Counted from the stretch's first letter, positions 42,924-53,916 are shown. The stretch is 64,000 nucleotides of DNA from an uncultured Aquimarina sp. (GCA_947498595.1 CANMKX010000007.1:120095-184094); one strand, 5' to 3'. Notes: generated from the letters alone by a model not told the origin. A program made the numbers and translations.

Positions 42924-45011
42924 TTACCAGATATCAACTCTTTTTTCTGGAGCTAAATACATTTTATCACCTTCTTTGATATCAAATGCATCATAAAATG
43001 ATTGTACATTTAATAAAGGCTGAATTGCTCTTGTATCTCCTGGCGAATGAGGATCTGTCTTTATTTGAGTTCTTAAAGCATTTTCTCTGATTTTTGTTCT
43101 CCAAACAGTAGTCCAAGACATAAAGAAACGTTGTTCTCCTGTAAATCCGTCTATTTTTTCTGGATGACCATTTTCTGCATAATGCATTTGTAATCCATCA
43201 TAAGCTCCTAAAACTCCACCTAAATCTCCAATATTTTCACCTAGAGTAAATTTACCATTGATATGTACACTATCTAAAACTTCGATAGCACTGTATTGGT
43301 CTGCTAAAGCATTTCCTCTACTTGTGAATTGTTTTAAATCTTCTTCTGTCCACCAATTTTTCAAGTTTCCATTAGCATCAAAACGTGCTCCAGAGTCATC
43401 AAATGCATGAGAAATCTCATGTCCGATTACAGCTCCAATTCCTCCATAATTCACTGCTTCATCAGCTGTATAGTTATAAAATGGTGGTTGTAAAATAGCT
43501 GCTGGAAAAACAATCTCGTTAAATAACGGATTAAAATAAGCGTTTACTGTTTGAGGAGACATTCCCCATTTAGTTTTATCTACTGGTTCACCTATTTCTT
43601 TAATATTTTTTGCTTGGTTCCATTTAGAAACTGCAACACTATTATCAAAATATGAATTTCCAGCTTTAATAGCTAACGTAGAATAATCCTCCCACTTATT
43701 AGGGTATCCTATTTTAACTGTAAATTTATTTAATTTCTCTATTGCTTTTTTCTTAGTTTCAGCACTCATCCAATCTAGTGATTCGATTCTTTTTTGGTAT
43801 GCTTTAATTACATTACCAATCATCTTTTCTGCTTTAACCTTAGCTTCTGGCGGAAACTTTGCATCAACATATAATTGTCCTATAGCCTCACCTACAGATC
43901 CATTTACTACTCCTAATGCACGCTCTCTTAATGGTCTTTGTGCTAAAGCTCCATTTAATTGCTTACTATAAAAATCCCAGTTAGCTGTATTTAATTCTGT
44001 TGATAAAATACTTGCTGCACTGTTAAGTGTTGCCCATCTAACAACTGTTTTTAAATCTTCAATTGAAGTTTTTGATAATACTTCTTGTAAAGCGACCATA
44101 TATTTAGGTTGCGTTACCATTATTGTATCTAACTCTTTTACTACTCCAACATCTTTAATAAACTTATTCCAGTTTATAGCTGGTGTTAATGCTGCTAATT
44201 CTGCAACAGATTTTGGATTATTAAAATTACGTGTATCTCTACTTTGAACTTTATCAAATCTAGGCTCTGCTAATTTAGTTTCGATAGCTAAAACAGTTTT
44301 AGCACTTTTACGTGCATCTGCTTCAGAATCTCCTAAAAACTGCAACATTCTAGTAATGTGATCAACGTATTGTCCTCTAATTTCTTTAGATTTCTCATCT
44401 TGATCAAGATAGTAATCACGATCAGGTAATCCTAATCCATCTGGTCCTACATAAGCTGCATTTACACTACTATCATTTAAATCAGCAAACGATGACAATC
44501 CAACAAAAGGAGATGAAACTGCTGTTTCTGATGTTAACAAATCTTGCAATTCTGCAATATTTGTAACTGCTGCTATTTTCTCTAATACAGGTTTTAATGG
44601 AGTAATTCCTGCTTTATCTCTTGCTACCGTATCTAATATAGACTCGAAGATCAATAATGCTTTTGCTTGGTCTGTACCAGCTGCATATTGTCCACTTGAT
44701 TTTGCTTTATCAAGTATAGCTAAAACATCATCATCTGTTTTTTTACGTAATACACCAAATCCTCCCCAACGTGTTCTGTCTTCAGGGATCTCTGTATTTT
44801 TCATCCAATTACCATTAACGTAATTGTAAAAATCATCTTTTGGACTCACACTTGTGTCCATGTTTTCTAAAACAATACCGGGGATTTTTTCCACAACAGC
44901 AACTGTTTCTTCTGTTTTAGTAGTTTCTTCTTGTTTTGCTTCGTTTTTACAAGCTACAAAAGCTAGTGTACAAGCTGCAACAACAGAAAACTTCTTTGCA
45001 TTAAAACTCAT
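42924..45011 (-). CDS. M13 family metallopeptidase (neprilysin/PepO-like) lipoprotein
   Basis: A 695-residue peptidase with a lipoprotein signal (VAACTLAFVAC, C21) and an acidic linker, then the full M13 fold. The zinc motif HEISH (531-535, HEISHAFDD) and the third-ligand motif GENIGDLGG (E592) are intact, as are NAYF and YAPEKRV-like C-terminal segments. M13 enzymes cleave oligopeptides; here the enzyme is tethered in the periplasm or at the surface. It is a single-gene unit bounded by a strong bidirectional terminator. Length is typical. Confidence 0.95.
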   Translation of the reverse strand: MSFNAKKFSVVAACTLAFVACKNEAKQEETTKTEETVAVVEKIPGIVLENMDTSVSPKDDFYNYVNGNWMKNTEIPEDRTRWGGFGVLRKKTDDDVLAILDKAKSSGQYAAGTDQAKALLIFESILDTVARDKAGITPLKPVLEKIAAVTNIAELQDLLTSETAVSSPFVGLSSFADLNDSSVNAAYVGPDGLGLPDRDYYLDQDEKSKEIRGQYVDHITRMLQFLGDSEADARKSAKTVLAIETKLAEPRFDKVQSRDTRNFNNPKSVAELAALTPAINWNKFIKDVGVVKELDTIMVTQPKYMVALQEVLSKTSIEDLKTVVRWATLNSAASILSTELNTANWDFYSKQLNGALAQRPLRERALGVVNGSVGEAIGQLYVDAKFPPEAKVKAEKMIGNVIKAYQKRIESLDWMSAETKKKAIEKLNKFTVKIGYPNKWEDYSTLAIKAGNSYFDNSVAVSKWNQAKNIKEIGEPVDKTKWGMSPQTVNAYFNPLFNEIVFPAAILQPPFYNYTADEAVNYGGIGAVIGHEISHAFDDSGARFDANGNLKNWWTEEDLKQFTSRGNALADQYSAIEVLDSVHINGKFTLGENIGDLGGVLGAYDGLQMHYAENGHPEKIDGFTGEQRFFMSWTTVWRTKIRENALRTQIKTDPHSPGDTRAIQPLLNVQSFYDAFDIKEGDKMYLAPEKRVDIW

Positions 45012-45193
45012 TTGGTTTATAAAATTAAGATTAGTTTAGATAGTTTTTAGACGACTCAAATAACTAATTTGTTACACATTTAAACAAATTAAATGCTATT
45101 TATTAGTACCTATATTTCAATAATGTTACAATTTTAACATTATTAACTATTATTTAATTCCGATAAAGATCACATTTCTATATTTATTTAAGA

Positions 45194-45649
45194 TTATTTT
45201 AACAATCTTTTATCAAAAGTAAAAGGAATTACTTTTGATAATTTAATCTTATTAAAGCGATGGTGTAACGGATTAATTAAAATATTAACCTCTGAAGGAA
45301 TTATTATACTGGGTACACGCAGGCCTAATGATTCGTTTTTGTCAATCCAAGAATTCGTTATTTCTTGCATTTGTATAGGTGGAGGTGTCATATTCCATCC
45401 TTTAGGTAATTTATCAATATCAAAAGTGATTATTTCGTCTTCTGGAATTTCTATAGTAGCTAATGACATATCATCAGGAAAGTAAGCTGGTGGTAAATGT
45501 GCCAACACTTCAAGAGTCGATAACGAAACAGTACTACTCGTGTACAATAAAGCAACTCCTTTACGATTCCATCGTCCTCCAACGGTTTTGGCTCCTATAC
45601 CTGTTAAGTCTCTTATATATGCTTCTTTTGCTATTCTATATACTTGCAT
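45194..45649 (-). CDS. RES-domain NAD-degrading toxin
   Basis: A 151-residue RES-family protein. The conserved GGRWNRKGVALLYTSSTVSLSTLEVLAHL holds the Arg, the aromatic pocket and the Glu of the family, with a Ser in the second half (ITNSWIDKNESLGLRVPSIIIPSE). RES toxins hydrolyse or phosphorolyse NAD+ in the cytoplasm and arrest growth. The start codon overlaps the antitoxin stop by 1 nt, giving the standard antitoxin-first operon. All key residues appear present, so the toxin is likely active. Confidence 0.92.
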   Translation of the reverse strand: MQVYRIAKEAYIRDLTGIGAKTVGGRWNRKGVALLYTSSTVSLSTLEVLAHLPPAYFPDDMSLATIEIPEDEIITFDIDKLPKGWNMTPPPIQMQEITNSWIDKNESLGLRVPSIIIPSEVNILINPLHHRFNKIKLSKVIPFTFDKRLLK

Positions 45650-46101
45650 TACGCAAAAATTCCATGTTCTATACGTATCAATTCTTCATTCAATAATTGA
45701 AATCCAAAAGTCGTATCTAATAATTCTTTTGGTTTTTTTGTAGCTAAGGCCACATTGGGATATTCCATCCAGTTTTTAAATCGTTCTAAGTCTCCAAAAA
45801 CAGCTTCTCCTTTTGCATATAATTTTGCTAATTGTATTGCTTTTGCGCTTGTTTCAATATTCAATACTTTATTTAAATCGTATCGTTGAATAGTTCGCTC
45901 AGATACATGTAATACCATCGCTAATTCTTTATGATCAAAATCTATCGTTTTTGCTAAGTGTAACAATGTTTTTTTTGTTATACCATGGCGAGATAATTCT
46001 ATAAAATCATAAACATTTTGTAGCGGAGTGTCTACATTTAAGTATCTAAGGATTCCTTTATTTTCTAAAGCGTCAAAACCCAAAGGAGTAGCTGCTGTCA
46101 T
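45649..46101 (-). CDS. Xre/MbcA/ParS-type antitoxin
   Basis: A 150-residue antitoxin. An N-terminal helix-turn-helix-like part (HGITKKTLLHLAKTIDFDHKELAMVLHVSERTIQRYD) and the C-terminal toxin-binding domain of the DUF2384 type (AKGEAVFGDLERFKNWMEYPNVAL, TTFGFQLLNEELIRIEHG) are clear. The final residues enter the toxin's active site in known RES-Xre complexes. It is the first gene of the pair and its promoter region contains an ACGACAA ... TTGTCGT-type inverted repeat that could be the operator for autoregulation. Confidence 0.9.
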   Translation of the reverse strand: MTAATPLGFDALENKGILRYLNVDTPLQNVYDFIELSRHGITKKTLLHLAKTIDFDHKELAMVLHVSERTIQRYDLNKVLNIETSAKAIQLAKLYAKGEAVFGDLERFKNWMEYPNVALATKKPKELLDTTFGFQLLNEELIRIEHGIFA

Positions 46102-46130
46102 ATGTCCGAATTTTTACATTACGACAAAGA

Positions 46131-46165
46131 TACAAAAAACAACGTCAATTGTCGTTGTTTTTGTA
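46131..46165. promoter_or_regulatory. Hairpin/operator upstream of the RES-Xre pair
   Basis: TACAAAAAACAACG / CGTTGTTTTTGTA with a short loop forms a long stem. It could end the patatin transcript (stop at 46167) and could also serve as Xre operator for the TA promoter 30 nt further on. The two roles are not separable by sequence. Confidence 0.5.
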
Positions 46166-46166
46166 T

Positions 46167-48482
46167 TTAAAATATACTATCCAATTGTTTTTTAACATTC
46201 TCTAATCTTGCTTCCATAGATCTTATAGCAATAGTAGATAGATATCGTCCTAAGGGTAATATAGGTTTTATTAATGAATCCTTACGATTAAGTATCTTAG
46301 ATTTTAACGTTTTTTCATGCGGGTTTATTGCTGTTTCTTTTAATTTAATGATATAATCGTCTCCTAATTTATTAATCATTTCTTTGGTATGTCCATATCT
46401 AATATTTGATAATGTAGCTAAAGGAGCTCCTAATTGTGTTTCTGTTCTAGAAATTCTTTCTCCTTCATCATTTGTTATCAACAAATTAACAATTTTTACT
46501 TTCTCTTTCAATGCTGGAAAGGATTCTTCTAAAATATCTTCAAAAACTGTTGTTAAATTTATTGAGACACGCCCTCCTACATTATCATAATATCCTGCAT
46601 CTGCATATTGATCTGTATAAACTCTACCTTTTTTATTAATTTTATCTATTTCTCCTACAGGGGTTACAAATGGAAAACTAGCATTAATTCTCATTGCCGT
46701 TGCTAATGCTATAGATTTATTTTTATAGCTTTTTTGTAAATGCGTCAAAAAATCTGTCGTTCCTGAAAACTCATTCAAATGTGAATACTTAACTGGACTT
46801 ATAATATTATAACTTCCTGTTTGTGTATGTGTCGTATTTATAAGCAGTAATGGAGCTATTTTTCTGTTACTTTTGGTATCGTTTATTAACGAAATTTCAT
46901 TTTCATAAAATGACAAGTATTCTAAGTCTAATAAACTCTTTTTATTAGTTGTTGGAAATTGAATTTTATGTGCTAGACTCCATTGCTTTTCTAGTAATTT
47001 CCCTCGATCATCAAAACACGAAATATTCGTTATACTCTTATATAAATCTCTACCTAGTAGTGATAGTAATGACGTTGATAAAAAATTGTTTTTATAAACT
47101 TCACTTGCTTTATATTTTAAGTACGCGTTTGTTGTTTTATTTAATAATAATCGAGCCTTTTTATTTTTATTTTTTGCAGATTGAACTTCAGCAAAAAACA
47201 TAGCATTCCCAACACTTCCCCCTGATGCACCAGTTAAGGATAATAAATGTTCATCAAAATATGCTCCATTGGTTTTTTCATATAAATAACTGTGTACTAA
47301 AAATGACCATAATCCAGCTCTTGAACCTCCTCCTTGTGCTGAAACTAAAATTATCGGGAATTTACCTTCGTAATTCTCTATTTTTTCTTTTCTATCATTA
47401 ATCCAAGTAAATAAATAATCTTCCATTAATGGGCGTTCTTTTACAGTAGTGTCTAACAATGCTAATTGATAATGAATAAATGAATCATTAGTCGAAAAGT
47501 ATCTTCCTAACAAGATGCATAGAAATACAGCTACTGTAAATAATGGCATTTTAATTTTCTTCCCTATAAGTATTAACATAAAGGAAATCATGAAAAGACT
47601 TATAAAAACGATCAATAAAATAGATAATGGATTTATCGAACTTGCAAGATTAGGTAAAAAATTGAGTACTATGTATGCTAAAAAAATGGATATTCCTGCT
47701 ATATTAATTAGTCCATAAAACCATTTCTCTGGTAGTCTATTCAATACTTTTCTACTGTTGAATGCAAATGTGAAAAATGTTAATGCTAATGCTGAATTTG
47801 ATAAAAACAAATTCCCTAGATCTTTTTCTGCTTGTGTATTCAATGTCCCTAATGAAATTATAAATAAGATAAGAGCTATTAATATCACTAATATAATTGG
47901 GCTTGCATATGGTAGTTTATTTAATCCCAATTTTATTTTCCTATACAATTTTGGTTCTGTTAAAAGTAAAAGAAAAAAAACACTAATTATTAGTGTATTA
48001 AATGGATCTAATGTTCTTGTGTATACATTTTCTAATTCAAATAATTCCATTCCGTGTAAAACACCTAAAGCTGATATAATTAAAAGTAATGTCGCTAATA
48101 TTCTAGGCACAACTTTTCTTAAATGAATTTTTAGACTATAAGAATACCTGGTACCTTTATTTTGATATCTATAATGCTCATTGGGTATAAAACCGACAAA
48201 ATTATTCCATTTGATAGTTTTATAATTATGAAAATAAAAATACTTAGGTGTATTCCATATTAAAAATGCAGCAATCGTTAGTAATGAAAAATATAAAGGA
48301 ACTTCAAGAAAAAAAGCATCTGCTTGATTTAAAATTAGTAGTAAATCTATCGTTTGGGGGAAATGCCATAATGTAACATACATTATAAGCACAAATAACA
48401 AGCTTATTAAATTATTAACAAGTTCGCTCAATAATATCTTAAACCATGTACTCAATCTCTGAAATAATACTAAAACTCTCAC
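46167..48482 (-). CDS. Membrane-anchored patatin-like phospholipase
   Basis: A 771-residue protein. The N-terminal ~330 residues contain about eight to ten membrane helices. The C-terminal cytoplasmic domain is patatin-like, with the oxyanion loop SAQGGGSRAG (381-390), the nucleophile motif GASGG (S420) and the catalytic DAG (D628). Patatins are acyl hydrolases that act on phospholipids. The membrane fusion would hold the enzyme close to its lipid substrate. It is a single gene, ending at a hairpin in front of the RES-Xre pair. A role in membrane remodelling or defence is possible but unsupported. Confidence 0.85.
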   Translation of the reverse strand: MRVLVLFQRLSTWFKILLSELVNNLISLLFVLIMYVTLWHFPQTIDLLLILNQADAFFLEVPLYFSLLTIAAFLIWNTPKYFYFHNYKTIKWNNFVGFIPNEHYRYQNKGTRYSYSLKIHLRKVVPRILATLLLIISALGVLHGMELFELENVYTRTLDPFNTLIISVFFLLLLTEPKLYRKIKLGLNKLPYASPIILVILIALILFIISLGTLNTQAEKDLGNLFLSNSALALTFFTFAFNSRKVLNRLPEKWFYGLINIAGISIFLAYIVLNFLPNLASSINPLSILLIVFISLFMISFMLILIGKKIKMPLFTVAVFLCILLGRYFSTNDSFIHYQLALLDTTVKERPLMEDYLFTWINDRKEKIENYEGKFPIILVSAQGGGSRAGLWSFLVHSYLYEKTNGAYFDEHLLSLTGASGGSVGNAMFFAEVQSAKNKNKKARLLLNKTTNAYLKYKASEVYKNNFLSTSLLSLLGRDLYKSITNISCFDDRGKLLEKQWSLAHKIQFPTTNKKSLLDLEYLSFYENEISLINDTKSNRKIAPLLLINTTHTQTGSYNIISPVKYSHLNEFSGTTDFLTHLQKSYKNKSIALATAMRINASFPFVTPVGEIDKINKKGRVYTDQYADAGYYDNVGGRVSINLTTVFEDILEESFPALKEKVKIVNLLITNDEGERISRTETQLGAPLATLSNIRYGHTKEMINKLGDDYIIKLKETAINPHEKTLKSKILNRKDSLIKPILPLGRYLSTIAIRSMEARLENVKKQLDSIF

Positions 48483-48846
48483 AATTTCCTATTTGATATC
48501 TTAATTGTTTTTATGCAAAAAGGGGATTCTTAATTTTAACAGAATATACTTGTTTTTATTATAAAAAAGAAAAAAACGTCAGAAAAATCACGCTTATTTG
48601 CTTTTTAAAATGTTAAAAAAAACAAAAAATAAAATAGTGACCAAGATCACTATTTATAGGCGTTTCAGGAGTAATCCAGTTAAAAAACAACATTTTATCT
48701 ACAAATTAAAACTCATTTTCTTTGTGGTTTATACATAAACTTTTGTAACTTGTCTATGAATAAGAGTTATACAACGATATATCTTAACCATCAAACGTAA
48801 GTTCATACTTACATAAATTAACGGTTTAACCCTAAAACTGACGATT
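48483..48846. other. Intergenic region before the secreted T9SS-type gene
   Basis: About 360 bp of AT-rich sequence between divergent genes. No gene, RNA structure or exact TAnnTTTG box is recognised. A TTTTG-centred stretch near 48730-48745 and the final TTAACGGTTTAACC motif before the ATG are the only features noted. Confidence 0.4.
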
Positions 48847-49386
48847 ATGAAAACAAAATTACGTTACCTCTTACCAATATTATTATTTAGTAATATCGTG
48901 TTTTCGAATACTAAAGTTGATATTTCAAATAAATTAATTTATGTTACAGAAAACACATTAATTAATGGATTAGATCAAGCTTCTAATGAAGGTGTCATTT
49001 ATGTGACGCAAAGTTTACATTTAGAAAAAGGTGTACGTGTTAAAGTCAGGAACGCTTGTCTTATTATATTAGGTGATTTAACAGGAACTGGTTTTATTGA
49101 TATTGATAAATCTGCTACTGTAATGTTAGAAGGAGATAAACAAGGTCGAATCACTTTCACAAATAGATTTCTGGCTGATGCTAGCTGTCAACAATCAACT
49201 GATAAAAAAACTTTTTGGAAAATAAAAAGTGTTCCTCAAGGATTAAATTATAGCTTATATAATTTATCTGGGAGATTATTAGATAAAGGTGTTATTGATG
49301 ATTACATACACAATCTAAGAGATCCTAAAATGTATTTTATTAAAGTTGAAGGTTATAAACTAAAGAAAATTATCTTTAAAGGTTAA
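48847..49386 (+). CDS. Secreted protein with T9SS-type C-terminal domain
   Basis: A 179-residue protein. The signal peptide (KLRYLLPILLFSNIVFS) is followed by a compact beta-rich segment (about 20-110, with VTENTLINGLDQASNEG and VRVKVRNACLIILGDLTG), like a short beta-helix. The last ~50 residues (YSLYNLSGRLLDKGVIDDYI, MYFIKVEGYKLKKIIFKG) have the strand pattern of a type-A T9SS sorting domain. It should be exported across the outer membrane and attached to the surface. It is a single gene with its own strong terminator. Function unknown. Confidence 0.7.
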   Translation: MKTKLRYLLPILLFSNIVFSNTKVDISNKLIYVTENTLINGLDQASNEGVIYVTQSLHLEKGVRVKVRNACLIILGDLTGTGFIDIDKSATVMLEGDKQGRITFTNRFLADASCQQSTDKKTFWKIKSVPQGLNYSLYNLSGRLLDKGVIDDYIHNLRDPKMYFIKVEGYKLKKIIFKG

Positions 49387-49430
49387 ATTATAAACGCACA
49401 TTAACAACAAGATTAGTAAGGATTAATTGC

Positions 49431-49464
49431 CCCACAGTATATTGATATACTGTGGGTTTTTATT
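49431..49464 (+). terminator. Intrinsic terminator
   Basis: CCCACAGTATA / TATACTGTGGG is a perfect 11-bp stem with a 4-nt loop and a T-rich tail, 44 nt after the preceding stop. Confidence 0.9.
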
Positions 49465-49514
49465 TTCATTTTTATTCACTTCGTAATTAGGAATACGATT
49501 ATAATCTATAAAAA

Positions 49515-49895
49515 ATGCACACAAGAAAGCTTTATGAAACATTTGGAGAGTTAATTTATGTCATTGCGATGGCTGATGGTAAAATTCAACCAGAAGAATT
49601 AGATATTATTGAACAAAGGTTGTCTAATCACCCTTGGGGTAAAGAAATTAAATGGTCTTTTGATTATGAAGTTCAAAAAGAAAATTCTATTGATTATCTG
49701 TATAAGAAAGTCATTGATTATTGTCAACTTCACGGTCCTGACGAAGAATATGATTTTTTGATTCAAACTTTACATGATGTTGCTGCATCCAGTAATGGGA
49801 TTGATGCTAAGGAGCAAAAAGTTATGGATGGTTTTGTAAACGAATTAATTATTCAATTTAAAAAAGATCTTTCGTTAATCAATCAAGAGGCTTAG
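49515..49895 (+). CDS. TerB-family protein
   Basis: A 126-residue all-helical protein. It has the TerB pattern YVIAMADGKIQPEELDIIEQRL, a metal-type acidic pair, and a second half HDVAASSNGIDAKEQKVMDGFVNEL that repeats it (ADGxIxxxE and SNGxDxxE). TerB-like proteins bind calcium and membranes in stress responses, but this stand-alone form lacks the ter operon. It is monocistronic. Function is uncertain. Confidence 0.82.
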   Translation: MHTRKLYETFGELIYVIAMADGKIQPEELDIIEQRLSNHPWGKEIKWSFDYEVQKENSIDYLYKKVIDYCQLHGPDEEYDFLIQTLHDVAASSNGIDAKEQKVMDGFVNELIIQFKKDLSLINQEA

Positions 49896-50103
49896 GAATT
49901 AAATAGATAGCTAATGATCTATTAAGTTCTTTCATATTTTTATATAAAAGAACCTAATACTCATGCTTCTATATTCTATTTAAACTCAAAAAACATAAGT
50001 CTAGTTTACAATCAAACATTCAAACATTTTATTTGATATAAAATCTATATTCTTTCAATTCCCATTCACATTTTTAATACTTTTAAAACAAAAATTATTG
50101 AGT

Positions 50104-50691
50104 ATGGAATCTAATAAACTTCAAACAATTTTTAATTCTATTGATTTAGTCAATAAAGCTGATCCAACTATAGAATTAGATAATAACAATAATCCTATAG
50201 CTAAAGAATTGCTTTACTCTTATCGAATGACAAGCATGTTAAATGAATATGTTCCAGAAGCTTCAAATGCATTACAAATAGCCGCTAGAGCTCAACATAT
50301 ATCAAGGTGGGAAATTCCTAGAGCATCGTATCCAGAGGGTAAAATAGGTTACTTGACATGGAGAGAAGACTTAAAGAAATTTCATGCAAAAAAAACAGCA
50401 GTTATTATGGAAGAAGCTCAGTATTCTCAAGAAGATATTGATCGAGTTTCATTTTTAATTCAGAAGAAGAAACTTAAAAAAGATACAGAATCTCAATTAT
50501 TAGAGGATGTTATTTGTTTAGTCTTTTTATCTCATTATTTCGAGCCTTTTACGCTAAAACATGCTGAGGATAAAGTTATTGATATTGTTCGCAAAACATG
50601 GCGCAAAATGTCTGCTAATGGTCAGAAAAAAGCATTGCAATTGTCTTTATCAAAAAATTCACTTTCATATATAGAAAAAGCCTTAGAATAA
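50104..50691 (+). CDS. DUF4202 family protein
   Basis: A 195-residue protein from the ATG at 50104; an earlier TTG lies two codons upstream. The conserved core (LYSYRMTSMLNEYVPEASNALQIAARAQHISRWEIPRASYPEGKIGYLTWREDLKKFHA) is DUF4202. The pattern RAQHIxRWxIPRxxYP and HYFEPFxxKH suggests an HD-like metal-binding hydrolase fold, but no activity is established. It stands alone. The stop codon lies inside a hairpin that also ends the opposing kinase gene. Confidence 0.85.
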   Translation: MESNKLQTIFNSIDLVNKADPTIELDNNNNPIAKELLYSYRMTSMLNEYVPEASNALQIAARAQHISRWEIPRASYPEGKIGYLTWREDLKKFHAKKTAVIMEEAQYSQEDIDRVSFLIQKKKLKKDTESQLLEDVICLVFLSHYFEPFTLKHAEDKVIDIVRKTWRKMSANGQKKALQLSLSKNSLSYIEKALE

Positions 50692-50706
50692 ATTACTAAG
50701 GCTTCT
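50679..50706. terminator. Bidirectional terminator overlapping the DUF4202 stop
   Basis: AGCCTTAG / CTAAGGCT form an 8-bp stem with a 9-nt loop that contains the DUF4202 stop codon. On the minus strand it is followed by TTTTT, so it best serves the kinase gene. Confidence 0.6.
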
Positions 50707-50732
50707 CTCACTAAACAAAAAAACTCTCTCTT

Positions 50733-51593
50733 TTATTGTTTTTGAATCATTTCTTTACGATAATAATCTATTATTCCATCAATAGGTCTTCTTACAATAT
50801 TTCCTATTGTTAAATGATATGGCCATGCAGCTGCTCTAATAATATCTTCACTAAAATGTGCTATTGACCCTATAAAGTGGACTGGTACATTTTGGGCTTC
50901 AGGGAAACATAATACTCGAGTTTCAATAAACTCTTGCATACCTTCAGTTATTATTTTATAGAAATACCCATTGCGCTCGCTTGTAAATATAAACTCTGCA
51001 AACGACGCTAAATATGTATTAGGGTTCTCTTTTTTGTATAAATTTTCTTTAATAGAATCTGAGCTTAGATCAAACCTCTTTTCAAATTCTGTTGCAACTT
51101 CTTGTGGCATTCTATGATAGTAATAATCACGTATCAATCGTTTACCAAAATAATTTCCACTGGCCTCGTCCATTAAGATATATCCTAACGAATCTACTGC
51201 CATATGAATATCATCTCCATCATAGTAGCAACTATTTGAACCTGTACCTAGAATACAAACAATTCCAGGTTCTGTAGTAGCTGCATATACTGCTGCTACC
51301 ATATCTTCTCTTACTAAAACTTCTTTGGCGTTGGTAAAAAAATCTTCAATAATATTTTTAAGAATTAGTGTCGGTTTTTTAGTACCACATCCAGCTCCAT
51401 AAAAATGAATTGTTTCTATTTTATCTTTATAAGTAGTTAATTCTACGTTATTCGAAATACGTTCTCGAAGCATTTGCTCTCCAAAAACTGCTGGATTAAG
51501 TCCACCTGTTCGAGTTTTAAATACAATTTCTCCTGCATCATCTAACAAAATCCAATCACATTTTGTAGAACCTCCATCGCTTATTAAAATCAT
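50733..51593 (-). CDS. BadF/BadG-type ATPase, N-acetylglucosamine kinase-like
   Basis: A 286-residue actin-fold sugar kinase. It has the N-terminal phosphate loop SDGGSTKCDWILLD, the second loop CILGTGSNSCYY and the adenosine motif YILMDEASGNYFGKRLIRDYY. It lacks the ~40-residue extension of benzoyl-CoA reductase activators and any Fe-S ligands, so a glucosamine or N-acetylglucosamine kinase function is more likely than BadF. It is downstream of gap-pfkA in position but separated by a terminator. Substrate is by family similarity only. Confidence 0.82.
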   Translation of the reverse strand: MILISDGGSTKCDWILLDDAGEIVFKTRTGGLNPAVFGEQMLRERISNNVELTTYKDKIETIHFYGAGCGTKKPTLILKNIIEDFFTNAKEVLVREDMVAAVYAATTEPGIVCILGTGSNSCYYDGDDIHMAVDSLGYILMDEASGNYFGKRLIRDYYYHRMPQEVATEFEKRFDLSSDSIKENLYKKENPNTYLASFAEFIFTSERNGYFYKIITEGMQEFIETRVLCFPEAQNVPVHFIGSIAHFSEDIIRAAAWPYHLTIGNIVRRPIDGIIDYYRKEMIQKQ

Positions 51594-51619
51594 CGTATTA
51601 TATGCTTTAAATTAGTAAG

Positions 51620-51656
51620 AGAAAGTCTCGATTTTTATAATAAATATCGAGACTTA
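51620..51656 (-). terminator. Terminator of the pfkA-gap operon
   Basis: AAGTCTCGAT / ATCGAGACTT form a 10-bp stem with a 13-nt loop, 15 nt after the gap stop, followed on the minus strand by a T-rich stretch. Confidence 0.75.
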
Positions 51657-51670
51657 GTGTATAGCTTAAA

Positions 51671-52720
<1,050 letters not shown>

Positions 52721-52736
52721 TTAATGTATTTTTAAT

Positions 52737-53723
52737 TTATATTGAAGTTATATCCGAAACGCGAATCAGTTCTTGATCCATTTCTCTTTCTTTTGTCAGT
52801 GCAACTTCTAAACTTACTGACTCTATTTTTTTATTTACGATTCCAATCATTACATTACTTTCTCCTTTTAATAATGCATCAATGGCTCCTACTCCTAATT
52901 TACTTCCTAATACTCTATCATAACAACTTGGAGATCCTCCTCTTTGTATATGACCTAGTACAGAAACTCTTACTTCGTAATCTTTTAGATTTTCTTCAAC
53001 ATATTCTCCTAATTCGAAAATATTCTTGCCTGATTTATCTCCTTCTGCAACTACAATTATACTTGAAGTTTTTCCTGTTTTTTTACTTCTTTTAAGTGAA
53101 TCAATCAAACGTTCAACTCCAAGATTCTGTTCAGGGATTAATATTTCTTCAGCTCCTGCTCCTATCCCAGCATTTAATGCTATATCACCAGCATCTCTTC
53201 CCATAACTTCAATCAAAAACAATCTATTATGCGAACTGGCTGTATCTCTAATTTTGTCTATTGCATCTACTACTGTATTTAATGCTGTATCATATCCAAT
53301 CGTATAATCAGTACCATTAATATCATTATCGATGGTTGCAGGAATCCCTACAACAGGAAAATTATATTCTTCATATAATTTCATAGCTCCTGTAAAACTA
53401 CCATCTCCACCTATTACAACTAAAGCATCAATTCCTGCTTCAACAAGATTTTGGTGCGCTTTTGCTCTCCCTTCTGTAGTTCTAAATGCTCTAGATCTAG
53501 CCGACTTAAGAAACGTTCCTCCTTTATTTATAATATTACGAACTGATCGTGCATTTAATTCTTCTATTTCATTCTCTATCAGTCCTTCGTATCCTTTATA
53601 AATCCCAAAACATTTGAGTTCATAAAAACTACATGCTCTCACCACTGCGCGTATCGCAGCATTCATTCCTGGTGCATCTCCTCCCGAGGTTAACACCCCT
53701 ATGTTATTTACCTTCTTAATCAT
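52737..53723 (-). CDS. pfkA: ATP-dependent 6-phosphofructokinase
   Basis: A 328-residue PfkA from the ATG at 53723, where homology starts with KVNNIGVLTSGGDAPGMNAA; the 26 further in-frame codons upstream are not part of the family. It has the ATP loop GGDGSFTGA, the catalytic PATIDNDI, and the fructose-6-phosphate site ending HIQRGGSPSCYDR. GGDGS with Gly after GGD is the ATP-dependent form, not the PPi-dependent one. It is the first gene of the pfkA-gap operon. Confidence 0.96.
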   Translation of the reverse strand: MIKKVNNIGVLTSGGDAPGMNAAIRAVVRACSFYELKCFGIYKGYEGLIENEIEELNARSVRNIINKGGTFLKSARSRAFRTTEGRAKAHQNLVEAGIDALVVIGGDGSFTGAMKLYEEYNFPVVGIPATIDNDINGTDYTIGYDTALNTVVDAIDKIRDTASSHNRLFLIEVMGRDAGDIALNAGIGAGAEEILIPEQNLGVERLIDSLKRSKKTGKTSSIIVVAEGDKSGKNIFELGEYVEENLKDYEVRVSVLGHIQRGGSPSCYDRVLGSKLGVGAIDALLKGESNVMIGIVNKKIESVSLEVALTKEREMDQELIRVSDITSI

Positions 53724-53916
53724 TATAATCAAATCTATCGTAATTGATTCTAATAACCTAATTCTGAAAAAAACTAAAACGTTTTCGGTTGATAAGTTCA
53801 ATAATTGATGATTAAAATGGCTTCATTTTAACATATTCATAAGTTTTGAGTTAATAATGATATAAATTCAAAATTTATGTTCGATTGTTAAAATAAACCT
53901 CAGCTTCTTTGTTAAA

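Noticed and set aside
46131..46165. MITE or small transposon next to the RES-Xre pair
   Set aside because: The hairpin is short and its position right after the patatin stop and before the TA promoter is explained by termination or autoregulation.
48726..48745. TTTTG stretch as promoter of the 48847 gene
   Set aside because: The bases before TTTG do not supply the TA of TAnnTTTG, so it was not called.
52742..53095. Plus-strand open frame of 117 codons inside pfkA
   Set aside because: It is antisense to the conserved pfkA sequence; its composition is Leu/Phe runs without any domain.
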